A stretch of 22,800 nucleotides of DNA from Russula earlei (taxonomy: Eukaryota; Basidiomycota; Agaricomycetes; Russulales; Russulaceae), in the NCBI GenBank assembly GCA_025769875.1, contig JAGFNK010000757.1:1-22800 (forward strand), read 5' to 3'. The notes below the pieces were generated by a model. The model saw only the letters and a list, made by a program, of their open reading frames with translations, was not told where the DNA came from and ran no database searches. The translations under genes and the position numbers were made by a program. Shown piece after piece: positions 1-8,618 of the stretch (within the stretch, counting starts at the first letter, position 1; each line of letters starts with the position of its first letter).

Positions 1-822
1 GTCCGCCGTCGTTTCAGCCCCCTCCGTCACCCCATCTTGCGTCTTGTGGTCCCCGTCTCGACTCCTGCCGACCTAATAGACTCTGCTGCCCCTGTCGTCT
101 CTGCCGCGTTAGCCCCCACCGCTCTGTCCCCACCGTCTGCCGTCACCCCTGCATGGCCCACTGCCGTCTCCCCTCTGTCCGTCGCGCCCTCCGTCGTCGC
201 CTCCATACGCCTCCATCGTCACACCAGTTTCGTTCGCCTCCACCTCCTTGGTCTCACCCACAGCCTCACCGCCATCCGCCGCCACCATTTTAGATTCGCC
301 CGACACCAGCACCCCCTCAAAAGACCAAGAAGGCCCCGAACCCGAACACGAATTTAGCCGCCATGCCGCCGCCGTAGGAGAAGCCGCCGCCGACGCCAAC
401 ATCACGCCGCACACCACCTCCCACATCGCCTCCCTGTCCACTCGCGCGTCACTGCCCACGTCTGCTGCCGCCACCTGCAGTGGAGACGACCCCGACACCA
501 CCGCCGCAAGACGACAAACTCCACCCCTGCGCAAACCACCTCACACATCCTCCACCTCCACCTCCACCGCCATCTCACCACTGCCTTCGTTTTCGTCTCC
601 ATCGCCTCCGCCTCCATGACCCTCACCCTCCGTCGCCTTATCTGTTGCCACTCGCCACCACCTCGCTCTCGCCGCCCCATCGCCTCACCCAACGACGCCT
701 CCACTAGCAGCCACAGCAACACTGCCCGCCAAGACCATCGCCGATGCCTTCGCCACTACCAACGCCGCGCCACAAGCAACAACCACCGCCGCGACATTTC
801 GGATGCCCAAGGTTCAAAAATG

Positions 823-956
823 CTCGCATTCAGACGCTTGACTGAGGGTGGTCAAAATTTCAACCCCCCCGGGAGATGTAAGGTGAATCACGGCCTCCTT
901 ACACCTCCCAGGGGCTTAAAATTTTGACCGTCCTCGGTCAAGCGTCCGAATGTGAG
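823..956. repeat. Imperfect 61/60-nt palindrome inside repeat copy A
   Basis: The left arm (823-883) and right arm (897-956) are inverted copies separated by 13 nt. Both contain the core GGTCAAAATTT and end in GTAAGG on the loop side. I count about ten differences between the arms, mostly C/T and G/A transitions, plus a one-base length change in a C run. Transcribed RNA would fold into a long hairpin. Confidence 0.85.
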
Positions 957-1231
957 ACTCTTTCGTTTCTGCTGGTCACGGAATCATGTGCGCAACCGGG
1001 ACGGACAAACGCGACGTGACCTTCATTCATTTCATTCTTCGCCACCGACCGCATGCCCACGCTGCCACCTCGCACCCGACGTCAAGACCTCGACCGCATC
1101 GCCCATCGCCCACCACTCACCACTCACCGCGCGCGCACGCCACGCCCCGGCTCACGCGACGCGTTTGCGTCTCAAGCCTTTCACCATTCCATTTCCTATC
1201 ATTATCTTCTACTCTTTGTACTTCCCCCATG

Positions 1232-1267
1232 TATATAAAAACCTTAGCTACTCTGTAGTAGAGAAGG
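1232..1267 (+). promoter_or_regulatory. TATA-box-like site followed by a hairpin
   Basis: TATATAAAA lies at 1232-1240. It is followed by a small hairpin: CTACT (1248-1252), loop CTGT, AGTAG (1257-1261), with an outer CCTT/AAGG pairing (1242-1245 with 1264-1267). The arrangement recalls the U3/R junction of a long terminal repeat, and the element would be transcribed rightwards. I cannot find a second LTR or element ends, so promoter function is inference. Confidence 0.3.
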
Positions 1268-1383
1268 GAGAATAATAAGATCCCCTTTCCTTTGACATCT
1301 GCCTCTGCTCAAATGAAGAACCTTTAACGACCGCGCGTGTGATACCGGCTGCTCTTTCCCCTTCTTTCTCTCACCTCTGGTTC

Positions 1384-2394
1384 TTAAAGGTCAAAATCGT
1401 CGTCGTCGTCGTCCTTGCCTAGGAGAGTTCCATGGGCTACCACAGCCCGTGCGTTGTTGACAATAGGCAAGTGGGGATCCTTTTGAATGACACCTTGCAT
1501 CCATATGAGTCATGTACCTGGATAACACGAGATATCGAACCTGTATGCAGCAGCCGGAGCTCCAGGGTGGCGGTGCTGAAACTGTCTACATTTCCAAGTT
1601 CTTCAAAGCCGATGATTCTGCTTGACAAGTCAAAAAGGAAACAAAGTGTTGCTGGCCATGGTACATGCCTATCTTTTGAAGTGCCCTTCACAAAACATAT
1701 GACACAAGGCAACACTTTGATCCCCAGTTTCTCCACAAGGAAAGGCACATTTTCGACGAAGACACGCAAGAACTTTGTGTTGAAATACTTTGGGGCAAGA
1801 GCCTAATGACGTGATCAGAGTCGCGTCAACTGGTGGCCAAGAAAACCTTACCGCAAGGTGGTTATCCATGATTGCACAGCGGCGAAATTTGCTGTGGTAA
1901 AAATGGATAATGCAAAGCGGCTCAGACCTACATATGAAGATCGTCACCCGGTGATCTGCAGAGCAACGGGAGAGGGAACTTACGCACTCGTCCGGATGAC
2001 CTCCTTCTCGTCGGTCAACTCGGTATATTTTCCGTGCATGTCCTCCCGCATCTGTTTCAAGCGTGTCATCCTGCGCGTGACAAGATACGAGCCTGGTCGG
2101 TTATCGTCGCGTTGAGGAAAGAAAGATAAAACGTACTCGCGTTGTAGCTCTTTGAGGCCCTGTTCTCGGAGGGGTCCGTCGTCGTTCTCGATCTCCGCCT
2201 CCAGCTCCGCGAACAACTCGTCCTCATCGAATGCATCTGGGTCAGAGCAGGGGGTGGATGGAGAAGATGCGAGGAGCTGAGCGGTAAGTTTAGCAACCTT
2301 CGCGTTTTGAAAGCGTAAACTATCAAGAGTAAGATCCTGATGTGGGGAACATAAACATGATGGCTTACGAGGTGCTGTCGTTAAACGTTGACAT
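1384..2394 (-). CDS. PLP1: Phosducin-like protein, TXNDC9/PLP1 family
   Basis: Predicted 230-residue cytosolic thioredoxin-fold protein. Family members assist the CCT/TRiC chaperonin in folding tubulin and actin. Seven exons: 2369-2394, 2137-2319, 1984-2070, 1852-1927, 1669-1802, 1541-1617, 1384-1493 (693 coding nt). Introns are 47-66 nt. Residues 36-90 form an acidic, charged helix. The thioredoxin-like domain spans about 90-195, with FYHSKFRRC (108-116) where a redox thioredoxin would have CxxC, so it should not be an oxidoreductase. GIKVLP (151-156) and GFEELGN (172-178) are family hallmarks. The tail is an acidic run ending DDFDL. Intron 5 (1618-1668) must begin with GC to keep the frame (AG|GCATGT). 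The start was chosen because MSTFNDSTS joins the conserved part through a well-formed 49-nt intron. Orthology to yeast PLP1 is inferred from motifs. Confidence 0.9.
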
Positions 2395-2537
2395 GATAGC
2401 CGGGTGGAAGAGAGAACAACCAAATGCAATTCACCGAGACAAACAATTGTTGATCGTTTCTCAGCCGTTCCCGCCGGGCCACAATGGCGGACAGACGTTC
2501 GCTTCGACGTTGCTGATCTCATTTTCGTGCGCGCCGA
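2395..2537. promoter_or_regulatory. Upstream region of PLP1, possibly a divergent promoter
   Basis: This 143-nt gap separates the PLP1 start codon on the minus strand from the ATG of a doubtful plus-strand ORF. It must hold the PLP1 promoter. I see no TATA box. Whether it also drives rightward transcription depends on the doubtful ORF being real. Confidence 0.35.
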
Positions 2538-2887
2538 TGCTCAAGCAGCACATCCTTCACACCCTGTCCATGACCAATGAGGAGCTCGCCTCGCTCGAGC
2601 CGATCATCGCGCAGGCTTGGGACCAGTGGGGTCACCAGGTACGTCCTCCGCCACGCCATACGTGTGCGCACGACCCGTCAAATCCTCACCTTCCCCCCCG
2701 GCCTCTGCAGCGTCGGTTACACTATGCTCAACAAGCACAAGCCGCTGTGGGCAGGGGCAAACCTCCCGACGGTCAACCGCTTGGGGAGGTGGCCCCTCCC
2801 CCGCCGCCCCACACGTACGCAGCCACGGTCGAGTTGGGCGACGCACAGACGACAGCACAGCCCTTCCTTCCCCCCGCCGGATCCTAA
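2538..2887 (+). CDS. Doubtful small ORF, perhaps the 5' end of a broken gene
   Basis: I do not recognise this product. From ATG 2538 the frame gives a protein-like start of about 34 residues (MLKQHILHTLSMTNEELAS, then a WDQWGHQ end). A good donor follows (CAG|GTACGT at 2640), with a possible acceptor ending CTCTGCAG near 2709. Read without splicing, the frame runs into a Pro/Ala-rich tail and stops at 2885-2887. With splicing at 2709, the most protein-like downstream frame (starting VGYTMLNKHK) does not join in phase. Repeat copy B begins just beyond. It may be a gene truncated by that insertion, a short unrelated gene, or chance. Confidence 0.25.
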
Positions 2888-3745
2888 CCAACATTCGACG
2901 CCGCAAGCAAACGATTTCCGCGCACGCTTTCATCGCTCGCTCGTCGCGCCGTCCCTTTGCCTCATGTTTCTTTGCGCACCGTTCCGATGTCACTACCGGA
3001 GTCTCATCCCCGCTAGCAATTGTCTCACCTCAAGCTGCCTCGGTTCCAGCTTTGCCCGCCACCCTGCCACCTCAGTTTCTGCCGTTTCAGCCTTGCCCCC
3101 CACTACCTTAGCTTCGCCCTCTCCAGTCACAGTCTTGCCGACCGCTGCCGCCTCCTTGTTGCTCGCTGTCGCCGTCTCAGCCCCCATTCCATAGTCGCCC
3201 CCACATCGTTGGCGCCTGCCTCAATCGTCGTACCTGCTCCGTCTTCGACCTCCTCTGCTCCATATCCAGTCACCACAGGTTCAGCCTCACTCACCGCTGT
3301 CGCCCCAGCTCCGTTCCCCGGTCCCGTCTTTGTCTTTGTCTCACCCTCAGCCACCGTCTAAGCGCCAGCCGCCACCGTGGTTCTAGTTTCACGCGACACC
3401 AGCATCGCAACACCGTTGCCGTCCAAGGAGATCAAGAAGGTCCGGATTCGAGCCAAGCCAGGCGCCGCCGCAGAGGAGCAGACGCTGCCACCACACCGCC
3501 AACCAAGGAGACGCCGCTGATGCCTGCAGCACGCCGCACGCGACGTTTCACATCGTCTCCCCTTCCACTCGCATGCCATCGCCACCTGCAGTGGAGGAGG
3601 CCCCTTCATGGCTATCGCAAGGCGCTGGCACTAGCAACGCACAAGCCGGCCCTGCCGCCAACCACACCCTCCACCTCCGTCCACAATGCTGCCTTCCGCA
3701 GAGCTCACCACTCAATGCGACAAAGCCAATGGTGCGCCGGCGACT

Positions 3746-3783
3746 GCAGCAGCAGCAGCAGCAGCTGCTGCTGCTGCTGCTGC
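3746..3783. repeat. CAG6/CTG7 triplet-repeat palindrome
   Basis: Six CAG units (3747-3764) are followed without a gap by seven CTG units (3765-3785). This gives a perfect 19+19-nt palindrome with no loop. Such a tract can extrude as a cruciform and is expected to be unstable in length. Confidence 0.9.
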
Positions 3784-4084
3784 TGCTATGCGTTGCACCA
3801 CCACGAGGCACGATGACAGAGTGGAGCACGCACATGTGCACACCCTGCCTCTCTCCACTCCTGGCTGGTCAACGCTCACGCCACCCAGTCCTGCCTCCTT
3901 GCCACACACACCAGCATACGATGACCTTGAGCGCTCCATCATCCCCCTGTTTGTGGCCAGCAGTTCAAGCCTGCTCGCTCTGTCAGTCGCAAGCTCACTT
4001 TCTTCTTGCACGACGGAGGACCTCAGGACAACTGCAGCTACGACGGCACCACACAGGCATACGGCTGAAAGCTCCACTCTCGAC

Positions 4085-4135
4085 AGTTTGACTGGGGACA
4101 GTCAAAATTTCATGCCCCTGGGCAGGAGATGTATA
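4085..4135 (+). repeat. Single arm related to the copy A palindrome
   Basis: The stretch with TTTGACTGGGGACAGTCAAAA, then CCCCTGGGCAGGAGATGTA, resembles the arms at 823-883 and 897-956. Only one arm is present here: no inverted partner follows within the next few hundred bases. Confidence 0.65.
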
Positions 4136-4528
4136 GTGGATTGTGGCTGGCCACGGAATTCGCTTACATGGGCACATCATCCCCCCCATCGTGCGTCCTG
4201 TCACCTCCAGGTTGCCCTCGCGTCACCTCCCTCACGTAACCTTTTCGCGTGCCAACTTGGATGCAACCGGGAGAAGCGGTCGGATGGGTACGGGTCCAGG
4301 AAGAGATATGGGCACACGTGGAATCTTGGTTGAAGTTTGCGGTGAGCATAGAGTTGGTGCGCTACATGGTGACCACTGGCTCCAAGAAAAGGGCTAAGGC
4401 CAGACGAAGAATAGAGGAGAAGAGAACGCACGAGAGTTCTCCCCTCTCGTGACGAATGATATTGGGTGTATCGACGGGGTCGTTGACGTCAAGACGTGGG
4501 TGGGCGCGCCTCTCTCTCCCTTTATGTA

Positions 4529-4568
4529 GTTGCTGTTGCTGTTGTTGCTGTTGTTGCTGGTGCTGGTG
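4529..4568 (+). repeat. GTTGCT-type microsatellite
   Basis: An imperfect run of GTT and GCT triplets (GTTGCTGTTGCTGTTGTTGC and on). On the minus strand it would read as CAA/CAG codons, but I do not support a gene there. Confidence 0.8.
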
Positions 4569-5191
4569 ACAGAAAGAAGAGCTGAGGTGGCAACGGAAGT
4601 GACTGAGATGAGAGCTGGCGTAGCAGGCGCTAAGACTGCTGGGGAAGGGGAAGCTGAGGTGACAGTGGTGGTTGGCACTGTTGGTAATACTGGAGGTACG
4701 GCGGACAGCACTGAGGCAGACAGCTGAAGTGAAGATGGTGGGCGAGGCCACGATGGAGGCTGGTGCCGCGTCGCATGTGTCAAGGAGAATAACATTGCAC
4801 ACAATAATTCTTGGGTCAAATCACTATGGGTGGTCTCAACACAGCCCATGGGTACAATTCGAGGGGGAAAATAGAAAGATAGACCATGATTTTGAGTTGT
4901 AATTTGCCTCATACAGATGTGCAGGCTGCCTGCATCCAGTTTCACCAAATCTTGCTCAAATCCCACAAAAAAGGTGGGGTCTCTTAGCCCTCATTGAGCA
5001 GATTCAGGGATGTAAGTTCTATTGAATTTGGTCCAGAATTGATGGTTGCCTTACGTTGAGGGGGGATTTTGCGCCGATTTTGTGGTTTCAAGCTCCGCGC
5101 CAAGTGCGTTGAACACGGCAATAACGAACTTTGGCGTTGTTTGTATATCACGTGGTTGCGTAGAACATCTTTCGATTATTCTTCATTCAAC
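4569..5191. other. Intergenic region upstream of DOM34
   Basis: The first part (to about 4790) is purine-rich and repeat-like, as noted for copy B. From about 4800 to 5191 the sequence is of ordinary composition. The last 100 nt should hold the DOM34 promoter. A CACGTG E-box lies at 5149-5154, about 40 nt before the start codon; its use is unknown. No gene seen. Confidence 0.4.
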
Positions 5192-6885
5192 ATGAAGATC
5201 GTAAGTAGGTATATCGTCAAGGGCTCGGTATGTATTTTATATTCTAACGCAGCATTACGTTGAATAACCTTTCAGGGATATATCAAAGTCCGTCCAGAAG
5301 AAGATGAGGACATGTGGCATCTCTACAACCTCATTCGAGAGGTAAAGCCTCTCCGTACCACTGCCCCTCCCAAGATTCAGAGTCAGAGTTAGGGAGATAA
5401 TGTACGCGCTCCGGCAATACGGTGTGATTTCTCGAATGTTGGCCTCTCTCGCTTGCTCGTCCTAACCCCTCTTCGTGCACAAGCCGTGTCCAAAGCGTAT
5501 CTGCGACTGGGTCCTCAGAATCGCACCGCGTCCGCACGACGCTGACCCTTCAAGTGACTCGAATCGACTTTACCCCGCCAGTCGCCCCCACGGCGGGGGC
5601 CGGCGATCCCACTTCGTCCTCGTCGCCGTCGCCCGTCGATCCGACGGCATCTCTGCAGATCACGGGACGCGTCGTGGAGGAGAACGCGCACGTCAAGATG
5701 GGCGCGTTCCACACGCTGGACGTAGAGGCGAACCGCGACGTCCGTATCGAGAAGCCAGAGTGGGACAGCGTGTCCCTCGAGCGGATCGAAGAGGCGTCGC
5801 AACCGGGACGCGGGGCCGAGGTCGGCGCCGTCGTCTGTGGCGAAGGTAAAGTAGTAAACCCCCCCCCCCCCATGGCCGCGCGAAAGGAGACAGAGAAAGG
5901 CTGACGTTCCCCCTCCCCCCCCCCCTCACGGACGTTTTCTCAGGCACGGCGGCGTTTTGCCTGCTCTCTCAGCACATGACGGTCGTGTTGCAGCGCATCG
6001 ACGTCTCCGTCCCGCGCAAGCGCGCCGGCTCGGCGAGCGCGCACGAGAAGGGCATTGCGCGCTTCTACGATACGCTTTATCAATCTTTCTTGCGGCATAT
6101 CCCCTACGCGAACCCGACCCTTCGTGCGATCGTCATCGCGAGCCCCGGGTGGGTGCGCGATGCCGTGTTCGATTACATCATGGCGCAAGCGACCCTAGCG
6201 GGGAATAAGGTGCTGCTGGGCGCACGACACAAGTTCATGCGTGTGCATGTGAACAGTCCGCACGTGCATAGTCTGGTAGAGGTGCTGAAAAGCCCTCAAG
6301 TTTGTCATTCTCACCGGTTTGCGTGGAAAGGCCCCTCACTTTCACACGTTTTTCTCAGGTTGCTTCTCAACTGAAGGAGACAAAGTTTGCCCGAGAAGGC
6401 ATCGCGCTTGATAAGTACGAATACAACTCGCCCTTCAGGACCGTAATCCGAAGGTATCTTTTTTTCCATTACTAGCTTCTTCAAGATGCTTGCTTCAGAT
6501 GAGCAGCGAGCGTGGTATGGCCCAGATCACGTTGCTCTTGCTGTTGACCGGGGTGCTGTTGGCGCGCTACTCATTTCTGACGAGCTCTTCCGAGCGGGAG
6601 ATCCTGAAGTCAGAAAACGATATGTTTCCCTCGTAGAGGACGTGCGAGAGAAACGGGGAGAGGTTGTCATATTCTCTAGTATGCATGAGAGTGGACAACG
6701 TAGGTATCATGGTATCGATGAACCGCGTCCATTGACGATCTCGCCTGCATACAGAGCTGAATCAGATTACCGGTATCGCTGCCATCTTGACGTTCCCACT
6801 GGACATCGAAGTCGTTGAAGCGGAAGAGAGGGAAGCCAAAGAAGAAGAGGAGAGGCGGAAAGCAGACGCAAATAGAGATGGTTAG
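5192..6885 (+). CDS. DOM34: Dom34/Pelota ribosome rescue factor
   Basis: Predicted 419 residues. With its Hbs1 GTPase partner, Dom34/Pelota enters the A site of stalled ribosomes and promotes subunit splitting in no-go and non-stop decay. Eight exons: 5192-5227, 5276-5341, 5393-5421, 5484-5845, 5944-6299, 6359-6414, 6476-6699, 6755-6885 (1260 nt). Domains follow the eRF1-like order: N-terminal Lsm-like domain (about 1-165, with [12 protein letters not shown] at 21-32 and RVRTTLTL at 59-66), central domain (about 168-280, with ASPGWVRD 230-237) and C-terminal domain (about 300-400, with FFKML 303-307 and LISDELF 334-340). There is no GGQ motif, as expected for Dom34. A Pro/Ala/Ser-rich loop at about 74-101 lengthens the N domain; family members are usually near 385 residues. 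The tail is rich in Glu and Arg. Exon 3 is only 29 nt. Intron 4 contains two long C runs. Confidence 0.95.
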
Positions 6886-7010
6886 GCAGCTGCGGTTGTG
6901 TACAGAAAGCAAGGCAATAACTCGCAAGAGTGACAGGTGGTTGATAGCAGGCCACTGCCAATACAGGACAAGACCTGTTACTTGGTGAATGGAAGAGGTG
7001 ACCTAAACAG

Positions 7011-7630
7011 TACTATCACCTATGGGGAACTCGCCATTCCACTACCATCTCGCCGATTTCATTTTCCCCTGTATCTGCTCAAACAACCCTATTTAAAACT
7101 TTGTAGTTATACTATTGAGTGCCATTAATGTCATTATAGCAAAGAAAAATGGAAGTCCATTGAGTGGTTTTCGAGTAGTATTTTGGCTGGGGGTCACGCC
7201 TGCATCACGCCTTCATGGCAGAGTGCGGAGTTTGATTCCAGCTGGGTGATCACCGTACGCTGACTCGGAGGAGTCTGGTCACCACTGCTGTTTTATCCTC
7301 TTAATGCCATGTTACAGGTGGTCCAATTGGCCAGCACAAGACCATACGTATGAGCAGCGGCTACAGGCAGCTATAACAATGATATATATTGATCTTTTAC
7401 TTTTACTCGTGCAGCACTGGCCCATGATGTGAGCACCGCGTTCCGTACATAGCAAGTCCTGGATTTCACTCAATAATGCTACTCCATTACAACTGTTTTC
7501 CCTAGTCCCCAATAAATACATTCATCCCGGGCGGACTTTAATTTGGCATGTGTTACATGTCCGTTACTTTCGTGACATTTGTGACTGGCGAGATGGTAGT
7601 GGAATGGCGAGTTCCCCATAGGTGATAGTA
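7011..7630. mobile_element. MITE-like element with 44-nt perfect inverted ends
   Basis: 7011-7054 is the exact reverse complement of 7587-7630. Read outside-in, both ends start TA-CTATCACCTATGGGGAAC, so a TA dinucleotide borders each 42-nt terminal repeat. This fits the TA target-site duplication of Tc1/mariner-type elements. The 532 nt between the arms hold no open frame of useful size, so it is non-autonomous. It sits 125 nt past the DOM34 stop codon. The family is unknown to me. Confidence 0.75.
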
Positions 7631-8239
7631 TACTGAAATTTCCGCAGAAAAAAAATTAAGGCGATGACGCGAAGCAATAGATATGTAACAAATCCATTCA
7701 GAGTAATGTTTTTTTTTTTTTTTTTTTGAGAACGTAGAAGGCGTGTTTTCCTTGCACGTGGATATATCGTAAGGCTTTCATGACACAGCGAGTGCACAAT
7801 AAAGCCGGCCGTGATATCATTTGAAGGTTGAACATGTCAGATCCGACACATCCCTGGTTGCTGCGTTTGATTTATATCGAAGGCAGGGCAGGTACGGGCG
7901 CGGGTCCCAGGCTTTTCAGGCTTTTCATTTTCAACTTCAACTTTAGGCTTTCAAGCTGTAAAAGTGTCAACTACGGATTAGGTCAGGCTTCGAGAGAAAG
8001 TCTTGAGCGCGTTCAAGGACGTAAGGGACTAGAGTCAAGGTCGCGTTCCTGGGTTATACGGTGTGCAATTGCACACTAAAATGCGAACATATGAATTCTG
8101 GCGACGTTACCATGCGCGACGAATATCCCTAGTAAACAGCAGAACGGAGAAAAGGAGAACGAACAAGTAAGTGCTCGGTAGTCCTGTTGAGGTGCAGTAT
8201 ATTGAGACGACAAAAAAAACTTGAGCGATTTGCGTGCAC
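7631..8239. other. Intergenic region with a T19 tract
   Basis: A run of 19 T lies at 7709-7727. The rest is AT-richer than the genes and shows no coding potential or recognisable RNA. It separates the MITE from the duplicated 3' flank of the first DUF6535 gene. Confidence 0.4.
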
Positions 8240-8618
8240 AGGTCGGCTTCCTCCATCACAGGTACTGCGAGAACCCCAGAAGGGCGCGCAAGGGTTTCGA
8301 AATCAACGAGAGGATGATACGGTTGTGAGCAGTCTGATATATATACAAAGATGCCGTAGCCACAAGTGGTCATCCGAGACCAAAAATAGCAAACACATGG
8401 GAGCAGACCTTCGAAACGCAGGTAAAAGTCATCGAATCTAGTAAGAATACAAGCCAAAGGGACAAAAAGGGGGTAACCGTAACCCGAAGGTAAGAGAGGC
8501 GAGCAGGAGACAGACTAAGCGGTGGCGAAGTGACGGGAAACATGTGGGCATGGAGATCCAGGATGACGTCGGGACCATTGTGACACTCCCTATTCTGAGC
8601 GCAATGGATATGCTCATC
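8240..8618 (-). repeat. 3' flank of DUF6535 copy 1, duplicated at 11210-11647
   Basis: Blocks such as GAAGGGC, TCGAAAT and GATATATATACA with following GTAGC (8279-8365) recur in the same order at 11249-11335, with many substitutions. The duplication therefore carried the downstream sequence, probably including the 3' untranslated region, along with the gene. Confidence 0.65.

Larger units (their letters stand above)
1..1300. repeat. Diverged C-rich repeat, copy A (left end outside window)
   Basis: This stretch has no convincing gene: its open frames are low-complexity runs of Pro, Ala, Ser, Arg and His in several overlapping frames on both strands. Parts of it recur further on. The block around 295-390 (CGACACCAGCA, then AAGAAGG) matches 3398-3470, and the block around 470-570 (GCCACCTGCAGTGGAG, then a CACCTCC run) matches 3580-3690. 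A palindrome at 823-956 has a one-arm relative at 4085-4135. I therefore read 1-1300 and about 2900-4450 as two old copies of one dispersed element. The class is unknown; I see no transposase, reverse transcriptase or integrase motif. The right limit near 1300 is approximate, set by the start of the PLP1 3' end. Confidence 0.6.
2900..4450. repeat. Diverged C-rich repeat, copy B
   Basis: No gene is supportable here. The sequence shares several blocks with copy A at the left end of the window, in the same orientation and order. It contains a CAG/CTG palindrome near its middle and one arm of the copy A palindrome at 4085-4135. The strand composition changes along it: the first part is pyrimidine-rich on the plus strand. 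The tract just beyond (about 4570-4740) is purine-rich and resembles the reverse complement of about 3040-3160 (CTAAGACTGCTGGGG against GCAAGACTGTGACTGG). The element may thus have loosely inverted ends. Limits are approximate; no target-site duplication was identified. Confidence 0.55.

Noticed and set aside
37..1275. Many overlapping open frames in the first 1.3 kb
   Set aside because: They are compositional artefacts of a C-rich repeat: Pro/Ser/His/Arg-rich, no domains, several frames open at once.
4394..4966. A 190-residue minus-strand frame near copy B
   Set aside because: Ser/Thr/Pro-rich low complexity across a microsatellite, no motif, and it spans repeat and intergenic sequence.
6415..6475. 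A 22-nt intron in DOM34 starting at AAG|GTATC
   Set aside because: Too short to splice. The 61-nt intron from 6415 restores ALDNFFKML in phase.
7180..7245. tRNA- or SINE-like A and B boxes inside the MITE (TTGGCTGGGGG, then AGTTTGATTCC)
   Set aside because: The B-box match is partial and the flanking bases do not form a T-stem. No acceptor or anticodon stem can be drawn.
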